From: an uncultured Phascolarctobacterium sp.
GTDB lineage: Bacteria > Bacillota > Negativicutes > Acidaminococcales > Acidaminococcaceae
Assembly (NCBI GenBank): GCA_934234275.1
Contig: CAKQHU010000026.1
Coordinates: forward strand, 1-12,062
DNA length: 12,062 bases
Direction of reading: 5' to 3'
Numbering within the stretch: the first letter of the stretch is position 1; each line of letters opens with the position of its first letter. Under the pieces are notes generated by a model. The model ran no database searches and was not told the DNA's origin. It was given only the letters and a program-made list of their open reading frames with translations. Position numbers and translations under genes: made by a program. Shown here piece after piece: positions 6,871-12,062 of the stretch.

Positions 6871-6899
6871 ATTATAAACGATACCACCATTATAGTCAA
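6871..6899 (-). promoter_or_regulatory. Strong sigma-A type promoter for leader and helicase
   Basis: On the minus strand TTGACT (6899-6894) and TATAAT (6876-6871) are separated by exactly 17 bases, nearly the perfect housekeeping consensus. Transcription should begin near 6864 and run through the leader into the helicase gene. It is divergent from the promoter of the 7040-8293 gene, and unlike that one has a real -35. Confidence 0.75.
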
Positions 6900-6954
6900 C
6901 AGAATATTTTTTCTATTGCGACGATTTTCCTTATTTAAAACAAATTACCCCCAT

Positions 6955-7009
6955 CCTACCCAAATTTCCCCTTTCGGGTGGGGCGCTGACACTCTTTTTG
7001 CGCTATAAT
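6955..7009 (+). promoter_or_regulatory. Operator-promoter module, copy 3 (drives the zinc-ribbon gene)
   Basis: CCTACCCAAA (6955-6964) and TTTCGGGTGGGG (6972-6983) form the inverted repeat, again with 14 bases between ACCC and GGGT. A perfect TATAAT lies exactly 20 bases after GGGTGGGG. The hexamer where a -35 should be reads GGGCGC. The transcript would start near 7016, giving a short leader with an AAGGGAG ribosome-binding site. This copy is 5.3 kb from the other two, so the arrangement is not a local duplication. Confidence 0.72.
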
Positions 7010-7039
7010 GAAGGCAAGATAAGGAAGGGAGATGTTCCT

Positions 7040-8293
7040 ATGTTTAAAGAAAACGACGAATGTTGTGCTATACAATGCGAAAAATGCGGCGGCACCATGT
7101 ATTCCGACGCTGCCAGCACCAGCTTCATCTGCTCCTTCTGCGGCAACAAGGAGCCTTGGCCGAACAGCGAAAAAATCCTTGATAGCGAAATCAAATACCG
7201 CCATAAACCGGTAGAAGTTGTCAACGGTCTGGTAAAGCTGGGACACGTATACTTCATGGAGCCGTTGCCCGAAATGCTCAAAAACGATACCCAAAGCATT
7301 GAAGACAAGCTGGGCGTTTTCAGCGCCCTCAGCACCAAGACTTACAAAGAAAGCCACACCATCAAGCTGCCCTGCCCGCTCTGCGGTGCCGATGTTACCG
7401 GCGAATCCACGCAGACTATTTTTACCTGCGAATACTGCGGTCACCGTCTGACGCAGGAGGAGCTAAAGGCCGGCGGCTACAACAAGGACCAGCTCATCGG
7501 CGCAGGCTCCCGCAGCTACCCCTCCATCGCCCTGCCCTTCAAGCTCACTAAGGAGCAGGCCTTCGGCAGAGCACAGCTGCTGATGAAGCGCGAGCCTATG
7601 TCCTTCAAGGGTGCGGAAAAGGCCATCAAAGAAAAATTTACCGCCTTCTATACTCCCTATACACTTGCGGACCTGCGCGTCAAAGCGCAAATCTCCAGCA
7701 ACAAGGGCGACTGCGAAATTTATCAGGAGGTCTTGAACTGGGTATATCCGCAAACCTATGTCTTTGACGAAAACGCCGTCGATATGGTTGCTCCCTGGAA
7801 TTTTGATGAGTTCGCCCCCTTCGACCCCGTGTTCTTAGAGGGTGACGTACATATCACCACCCGCAGCAATCTTTTCCCGGTACAAAAATATCTTGACCGC
7901 ATGATCAACGAACAGCTTTGCAACAAGCTCTGCGAAAATTACGGCTTAAAGAATGTTACGATTGAAAAATGGGCACGCAATATCCGCAAGCATTCGGCTG
8001 ACATCATGCTGCCGATTTATTATGTTGACTATACCGACAACAGCGCCGGCGAGCGCTTCGTCATCGTCGTCAACGGTCAGACCGGTGCTGCCAGTGCCCG
8101 CTTCGTCAACAGCAAGGACAAGGTACGCAGCCTGCAGCTGCCAGCCAACAGCAAGCTACCGCGCTTTGCCGAAACCACTATGCGTACACCGCCCATGATT
8201 GTGCGTTATGTTAAGCCCAAATTCCTGCATGAGGTAATTCCGCCGGAGAAGGGCTTCAAAAAGAGTCTTTTCCAAATGCTTAAATTCTGGTAA
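7040..8293 (+). CDS. Zinc-ribbon protein with two C-x2-C...C-x2-C modules
   Basis: This 417-residue protein carries two zinc ribbons: C13-x2-C16 with C31-x2-C34 and C112-x2-C115 with C130-x2-C133. A downstream segment starting IALPFKLTKEQAF (about residue 163) resembles the Firmicute proteins annotated as TFIIB-type zinc-ribbon proteins, in which a ribbon precedes an IPFKLTKEQA block and a beta-rich domain. Their role is unknown; a link to transcription or DNA repair is only a name carried over from the ribbon fold. No signal peptide or clear membrane segment is seen, so it is probably cytoplasmic. ATG 7040 follows AAGGGAG by eight bases; an upstream TTG at 6998 overlaps the -10 region and cannot be translated from this promoter. 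The gene converges with noc and shares its promoter type with the exported proteins at 402-4422. Confidence 0.75.
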   Translation: MFKENDECCAIQCEKCGGTMYSDAASTSFICSFCGNKEPWPNSEKILDSEIKYRHKPVEVVNGLVKLGHVYFMEPLPEMLKNDTQSIEDKLGVFSALSTKTYKESHTIKLPCPLCGADVTGESTQTIFTCEYCGHRLTQEELKAGGYNKDQLIGAGSRSYPSIALPFKLTKEQAFGRAQLLMKREPMSFKGAEKAIKEKFTAFYTPYTLADLRVKAQISSNKGDCEIYQEVLNWVYPQTYVFDENAVDMVAPWNFDEFAPFDPVFLEGDVHITTRSNLFPVQKYLDRMINEQLCNKLCENYGLKNVTIEKWARNIRKHSADIMLPIYYVDYTDNSAGERFVIVVNGQTGAASARFVNSKDKVRSLQLPANSKLPRFAETTMRTPPMIVRYVKPKFLHEVIPPEKGFKKSLFQMLKFW

Positions 8294-8296
8294 AAA

Positions 8297-8312
8297 TCCG
8301 GCTATAGCCGGA
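8297..8312 (-). terminator. Small hairpin with T-run, minus strand
   Basis: TCCGGC-TATA-GCCGGA is a perfect palindrome, followed on the minus strand by TTTTT. It sits just past the stop of the zinc-ribbon gene and would catch minus-strand transcripts that read through the parS terminator. On the minus strand it is preceded by AAGGAGGTGG and a four-codon frame (ATG at 8316), which probably has no meaning. Confidence 0.5.
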
Positions 8313-8337
8313 GCATAATAAGCCACCTCCTTGTACA

Positions 8338-8385
8338 AAAAAGCAGAGAGTTGTGTTTCACGTGAAACACAGCTCTCTGCTTTTA
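8338..8385. terminator. Bidirectional terminator containing parS
   Basis: The palindrome has about 24 bp per arm with only one wobble pair (8351 with 8372). It runs from the A-run before GCAGAGAG to the T-run after CTCTCTGC. On the minus strand it ends in TTTTTT and should terminate the mnmE-mnmG-rsmG-noc transcript about 35 bases after the noc stop; on the plus strand it ends in TTTTAT and serves the convergent zinc-ribbon gene. Its core is the parS site. Confidence 0.8.
8354..8369. promoter_or_regulatory. parS: parS, centromere site for ParB
   Basis: TGTTTCACGTGAAACA is an exact match to the 16-bp parS palindrome bound by chromosomal ParB/Spo0J. parS sites cluster near the replication origin, in keeping with the mnmE-mnmG-rsmG-noc neighbourhood. 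It differs from the Noc site (ATTTCCCGGGAAAT), of which I found no good copy in this window. It forms the centre of the terminator stem. Confidence 0.93.
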
Positions 8386-8419
8386 TCGTTACTGCAGGAA
8401 GCTTCCTGCTTTATTACTT

Positions 8420-9298
8420 TCAGAACAATGGCTTGCTGTTGCCGCACTTCGGCTTCTTCTGATTCTTAATGCGGACACTGACGATAACCTCATCGCCTTC
8501 CACCGTCTGCTCCATATTAACCGGAATGCCGACATCCTTAATAGCGTTGACAACCTGCTTAATACTGTTCAGGTAAATGCGGACATCGTTGACAATCACC
8601 ATGCGGCGGCGTTTTTCCTGCTGGTTGTTCTCCAACAGCTTGCTGATATATTCCTCTGTCTGGCGCACACTGTAATTCTTGGCAACAATAACCTCCAGCG
8701 CCTCCAGACGTTTGGTATCATCATCCAGCTTTAGCAGTGCGCGCGCATGACGTTCGCTCAGACCTGCATCCACCAGCACCTTACGTACCGCAGGCGACAG
8801 GCGCAGCAAACGCAGCTTGTTGGCAATAGTAGACTGCTTCTTGCCTACGCGCGCAGCCATAGCCTCCTGCGTCAGATGGAACTGCTCCATCAGCTGTTCA
8901 TAGCCTTCGGCCTCCTCCAGAAAGTGCAGGTCCTCACGCTGCAGGTTTTCAATCAGCGCAATTTCCGCAATCTGCTGGTTAGTATAATCGCTGATAATAA
9001 CCGGTACCTCCGTCAGCTTCGCCATACGGGAAGCACGCAGACGGCGCTCGCCGGCAATCAGCAGATAACGGCCGTCCTCCGCCGGTGATACCAAAAGAGG
9101 CTGCAGCACGCCGTATTGGGCGATGGAAGCAGACAGCTCCTCTAAGGCTGCCTCGTCAAAGCTTTTGCGCGGCTGATAAGGGTTGGGGAAAATCTGTCCG
9201 ATGGGAACCTTGACTACCTTCACCTCATTAACGGCCTTACGCTCGCCGATAATACCGCAATCTGTATCCAATACCGAAAATCCATCATCTACTAACAT
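8420..9298 (-). CDS. noc: Noc-type nucleoid occlusion protein (ParB family)
   Basis: This 292-residue ParB-family CTPase has GERRLRA (83-89) and ENLQRE (117-122), the two CTP-binding motifs, then a helix-turn-helix at 142-166. The recognition helix reads KKQSTIANKLRLL, almost identical to Bacillus Noc and unlike Spo0J (SRPHIANHLRLL). Counterparts of the residues known to split Noc from ParB specificity are Q155, K161, R166 and R183 (SERHARALL), the Noc-like set. In Bacillus, Noc spreads on DNA from its sites, binds the membrane and stops division over the nucleoid. The N-terminus here (MLVDDGFSVLDTDCG) does not look like the amphipathic membrane helix of Bacillus Noc. ATG 9298 follows AGGGGGA; the gap from rsmG is 11 bases, so it is the last gene of the operon. 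No parA-parB follows. A ParB role cannot be excluded, given the parS beside it. Confidence 0.85.
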   Translation of the reverse strand: MLVDDGFSVLDTDCGIIGERKAVNEVKVVKVPIGQIFPNPYQPRKSFDEAALEELSASIAQYGVLQPLLVSPAEDGRYLLIAGERRLRASRMAKLTEVPVIISDYTNQQIAEIALIENLQREDLHFLEEAEGYEQLMEQFHLTQEAMAARVGKKQSTIANKLRLLRLSPAVRKVLVDAGLSERHARALLKLDDDTKRLEALEVIVAKNYSVRQTEEYISKLLENNQQEKRRRMVIVNDVRIYLNSIKQVVNAIKDVGIPVNMEQTVEGDEVIVSVRIKNQKKPKCGNSKPLF

Positions 9299-9309
9299 AT
9301 GCTTTCCCC

Positions 9310-10029
9310 CTATTTAGCGCCTAAGGGCTGTTTTTCCGGCGTACCTGCCTTACGCGGGTATTGCGCCGGTGTGCTTTTGATTTTAGCTATCTTTATTATA
9401 GCACGTCCATCATCCAGACCGGGTAATTTTACAGGCTCCGCACTGAGAATTTTGCCGCCGAGAATTTTTACCGCAGCCTCGCCCTCGGTAATTTCCTCGG
9501 CAAATTTGCTGCCCTTCAAAGCGATAAACTGACCGCCCTTCTTGGCCAGCGGCAGGCAGTATTCGCTCAGCACGCTCAAACGTGCCACAGCGCGCGCCGT
9601 TACATAGTCATATTTTTCGCGGTGCTTTTTATCACGGCCCGCATCCTCGGCACGCAAGTGCTCGCAACGGATACCCTTCAGCCCAAGCTCCTCAATCACC
9701 TGCTGCAAAAAGCGCAGGCGTTTGCCCAAGGAATCAATCAGAGTTACCTTCAGCTCGGGGCAATAGATTTTCAGCGGCACACCGGGAAAGCCGGCGCCCG
9801 TGCCCACGTCCGCCAAAGTCTTGCCGGCCATCTCTGCCTCGTAGGCCAGCAGGCTATCTACCATATGCTTTACGGCAACATCCTCCGGCTCGGTAATAGC
9901 GGTAAGGTTCATAACCTTATTGGTTTCCACCAGCAGCTCGTAATAACGGCCGAACTGCTCCAGCTGCAGCGGCGTAAAGCTCAAACCGGCCTCCGCACCC
10001 TTTTCGGCTAAAATTTCTGCAAAGGTCAT
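9310..10029 (-). CDS. rsmG: RsmG, 16S rRNA (guanine-527-N7) methyltransferase
   Basis: The 239-residue product methylates N7 of G527 in the 530 loop of 16S rRNA using S-adenosylmethionine. It shows the family signature NLTAITEPEDVAVKHMVDSL (41-60), the cofactor loop DVGTGAGFPG (74-83), VTLIDSLGKRLRFL after the next strand, and TARAVARL further on. Length is normal for the family. Its start codon overlaps the mnmG stop (ATGA, 10026-10029), so the two are translationally coupled. Loss of this enzyme gives low-level streptomycin resistance in other bacteria. Confidence 0.96.
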   Translation of the reverse strand: MTFAEILAEKGAEAGLSFTPLQLEQFGRYYELLVETNKVMNLTAITEPEDVAVKHMVDSLLAYEAEMAGKTLADVGTGAGFPGVPLKIYCPELKVTLIDSLGKRLRFLQQVIEELGLKGIRCEHLRAEDAGRDKKHREKYDYVTARAVARLSVLSEYCLPLAKKGGQFIALKGSKFAEEITEGEAAVKILGGKILSAEPVKLPGLDDGRAIIKIAKIKSTPAQYPRKAGTPEKQPLGAK

Positions 10030-11909
10030 TCTTCCTGCTCCTTTCGGCGCTTCAGCTCCAGCGCAATCATCAGCACGCTGATATCAGCAGGCGAAACACC
10101 GCTGATACGCGATGCCTGACCGATATTCGCCGGACGCACCTTGTCCAGCTTTTCAGCGGCCTCGCTGGAAAGCTCCTTAATCGCACGATAATCTATATCA
10201 TCAGGCAGGCGCTTGTTTTCCAGCTTCATAAAGCGCTCAACCTCCTGACGCTGCTTGGTAATATAGCCCTCATACTTGGCGAAAATCTCGGCCTGCTCCG
10301 CTACCTGCGGTGCCAGCTCCAGCAAGCCGAAAGCCTGCTGCAGCTTGCTGTAGGTAACCTCCTTGCGGCGCAGCAAATCCAAAAGACTGCTGCCGCTGCG
10401 CAGCGGCGCCGTACCCATAGCCTCCAGCTTGGCATTATTTTCCGCACTGGGAGAAATATTCTGCTTACCCAGCTCGCTCACCGTGCGCTCCAAAGCAGTG
10501 CGCTTTTCGGTGAAAATGCCGTAGCGCTTATCATCAACCAAACCAATAGCTCTGCCCTTTTCCGTCAGGCGCAAATCCGCATTATCCTGACGCAGCAGCA
10601 AGCGATATTCCGCACGCGAGGTCATCATTCTGTAAGGCTCGGACGTACCCTTGGTAACAAGGTCATCAATCAAAACGCCGATATACGCCTCATCACGGCG
10701 CAATACCAGCGGCTCGCGTCCGTTAATCTTCATCATCGCATTGATACCTGCCATCAGACCTTGAGCAGCAGCCTCCTCGTAGCCGCTGGTACCGTTGGAC
10801 TGACCGGCACTGAACAAGCCGCTGATAGCCTTATGCTCCAAAGACGGACGCAGCTGCAGCGGATCAAGGCAGTCGTAATCGATGGCATAGCCTGCACGCA
10901 TCATCTTGCAATGCTCCAGACCGGGAATCGTCTGCATAAACTGCAGCTGAATGTGCGCCGGCAAAGAAGAGCTCATGCCCTGTACATACATTTCATTGGT
11001 ACTGCGTCCCTCAGGCTCGATAAACAGCTGATGACGCTCCTTATTGGCAAAGCGCACAATCTTAGATTCGATAGACGGGCAGTAACGCGGGCCGACGCCC
11101 TCAATCATACCGTTAAACATACCGGATAAATGCAGATTATCGCGGATAATTTTATGTGTAGCCTCATTCGTATAAGTCAGATAGCAAGGAACCTGCTCAC
11201 GTGTTTTGATATCGCTGATAAAGGAGAAGTTGCGCACCTCCTCATCGCCGTACTGCGGCTCCATCTTGCTGTAATCAAGACTGCGGGCATCAATACGCGC
11301 CGGCGTACCGGTCTTGAAGCGCATCAGCTCCACACCGTTCTCCAGCAAAGAAGCGGACAGCTTCTGCGCACTGCGCAGACCGTTAGGACCGCATTCATAA
11401 TTAACCTGACCGTAAACAATACGGCCACGCAGATAAGTACCGGTAGCCAGAATAACGCACTTCGCCTCGAAAATCTCGCCGGTTTCGGCCTCTACGCCAA
11501 CAACCGCGCCGTTTTCTACCAGCAGCTTATCAATCATCAGCTGCTTCAGCTCCAGGTTTTCCTGATCCTCAACAATCTTTTTCATCAGCGTGTGATAAAA
11601 GGGCTTGTCCTCCTGACCGCGCAGAGCATGCACGGCATAGCCCTTACCGGTATTCAAAAGACGCATCTGGATACACGCCAAATCCGCACTGATACCCATC
11701 TGGCCGCCCAAAGCATCCAGCTCACGCACCAGATGACCTTTTGCCGGACCGCCGATAGACGGATTACACGGCATCAGCGCCACATTATCCAGCGACAGCG
11801 TCGCCAGCAGCGTCTTACCGCCCAAACGGGCAGCAGCCAGTGCCGCCTCCACACCTGCGTGGCCGGCGCCAACGACAATTACATCAAATGTATCTGTAAT
11901 ATAACTCAT
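10026..11909 (-). CDS. mnmG: MnmG (GidA), tRNA wobble-uridine modification enzyme
   Basis: The 627-residue FAD protein acts with MnmE to place the (carboxymethyl)aminomethyl group on U34 of tRNAs that read two-codon boxes. The N-terminal Rossmann motif is GAGHAG (14-19), followed by PCNPSIGGPAKGHLV with Cys48. Later come GVGPRYCPSIE with the second conserved Cys, the FAD-contact stretch GLFSAGQSNGTSGYEEAAAQG, and the C-terminal helical domain (VRPANIGQASRISGVSPADISVL) that binds MnmE. Length is typical. ATG 11909 has a modest AAGAGG site upstream. It lies 39 bases after mnmE, which gives equal expression of the two partners. Confidence 0.97.
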   Translation of the reverse strand: MSYITDTFDVIVVGAGHAGVEAALAAARLGGKTLLATLSLDNVALMPCNPSIGGPAKGHLVRELDALGGQMGISADLACIQMRLLNTGKGYAVHALRGQEDKPFYHTLMKKIVEDQENLELKQLMIDKLLVENGAVVGVEAETGEIFEAKCVILATGTYLRGRIVYGQVNYECGPNGLRSAQKLSASLLENGVELMRFKTGTPARIDARSLDYSKMEPQYGDEEVRNFSFISDIKTREQVPCYLTYTNEATHKIIRDNLHLSGMFNGMIEGVGPRYCPSIESKIVRFANKERHQLFIEPEGRSTNEMYVQGMSSSLPAHIQLQFMQTIPGLEHCKMMRAGYAIDYDCLDPLQLRPSLEHKAISGLFSAGQSNGTSGYEEAAAQGLMAGINAMMKINGREPLVLRRDEAYIGVLIDDLVTKGTSEPYRMMTSRAEYRLLLRQDNADLRLTEKGRAIGLVDDKRYGIFTEKRTALERTVSELGKQNISPSAENNAKLEAMGTAPLRSGSSLLDLLRRKEVTYSKLQQAFGLLELAPQVAEQAEIFAKYEGYITKQRQEVERFMKLENKRLPDDIDYRAIKELSSEAAEKLDKVRPANIGQASRISGVSPADISVLMIALELKRRKEQEE

Positions 11910-11948
11910 CTTAATAGACCTCTTAAAAATATATGTACTATCTATCTC

Positions 11949-12062
11949 CTACTTACCGATACAGAACCTCTCAAAAATCTCATTGATAATCTCATCCTGC
12001 ACCGTATCACCCGTAATCTCCCCTAACAGGTCAATCGCCGAGCGCACATCAATCACAATACA
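11949..12062 (-). CDS. mnmE: MnmE (TrmE) GTPase, C-terminal fragment
   Basis: Only the last 37 residues are present. The frame reads [18 protein letters not shown] and ends in [15 protein letters not shown], the hallmark MnmE C-terminus; the Cys of the final C-I-G-K is needed for tRNA modification in known MnmE proteins. MnmE is the GTPase partner of MnmG. The rest, including the G domain, lies beyond the window edge. Confidence 0.95.
   Translation of the reverse strand, partial: CIVIDVRSAIDLLGEITGDTVQDEIINEIFERFCIGK

Noticed and set aside
7869..7885. Possible Noc binding site in TTTTCCCGGTACAA
   Set aside because: It matches only the left half of ATTTCCCGGGAAAT and is inside a coding region.
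8156..8338. A 60-residue minus-strand frame overlapping the end of the zinc-ribbon gene
   Set aside because: It needs a TTG start inside the terminator T-run, and is mostly antisense to a credible gene.
11130..12026. A 298-residue open frame antisense to mnmG and mnmE
   Set aside because: mnmG and mnmE are certain on the other strand; the antisense frame has low-complexity composition and no start signals.

Overview
The window reads as chromosome from a diderm (outer-membrane) Firmicute, most likely a Negativicute. On the right is the origin-proximal Firmicute block mnmE-mnmG-rsmG-noc on the minus strand. On the left is a type Va autotransporter with a C-terminal beta-barrel, which only makes sense in a cell with an outer membrane. 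The genus cannot be fixed from the sequence alone.

Layout. Positions 1-31 hold the first codons of gatC (minus). Positions 32-401 carry its promoter, a 132-bp MITE-like palindromic repeat and a minus-strand terminator. Positions 402-1505 hold two tandem paralogous exported proteins (minus), diverging from a large autotransporter at 1792-4422 (plus), which ends at an intrinsic terminator. Positions 4513-4796 are an intergenic stretch with two inverted clusters of 9-bp iterons around an AT-rich core. It lies at the 3' end of a lone DUF927-type replicative helicase gene (4797-6530, minus), which has a near-consensus promoter and an unusually long leader of about 335 nt. A zinc-ribbon protein gene follows at 7040-8293 (plus). 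It converges on the noc operon at a terminator whose stem contains a perfect parS site. The right part (8420-12062, minus) is the tightly packed noc, rsmG, mnmG and the end of mnmE.

The most interesting signal is a shared promoter module. Three inverted repeats of the form CCTACCC-N14-GGGTRGGG each lie exactly 20 nt upstream of a -10 hexamer and point at the exported-paralog operon, the autotransporter and the zinc-ribbon gene. None has a recognisable -35. The constant geometry (centre near -47.5) suggests a dimeric regulator that helps or blocks polymerase at all three, which would tie these otherwise unrelated genes into one regulon. The second strong signal is the DUF927 helicase with its iteron clusters, which resembles a stranded plasmid or satellite replication module. 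The third is the parS-in-terminator beside a Noc-type protein, at the place where parA-parB normally follow noc.
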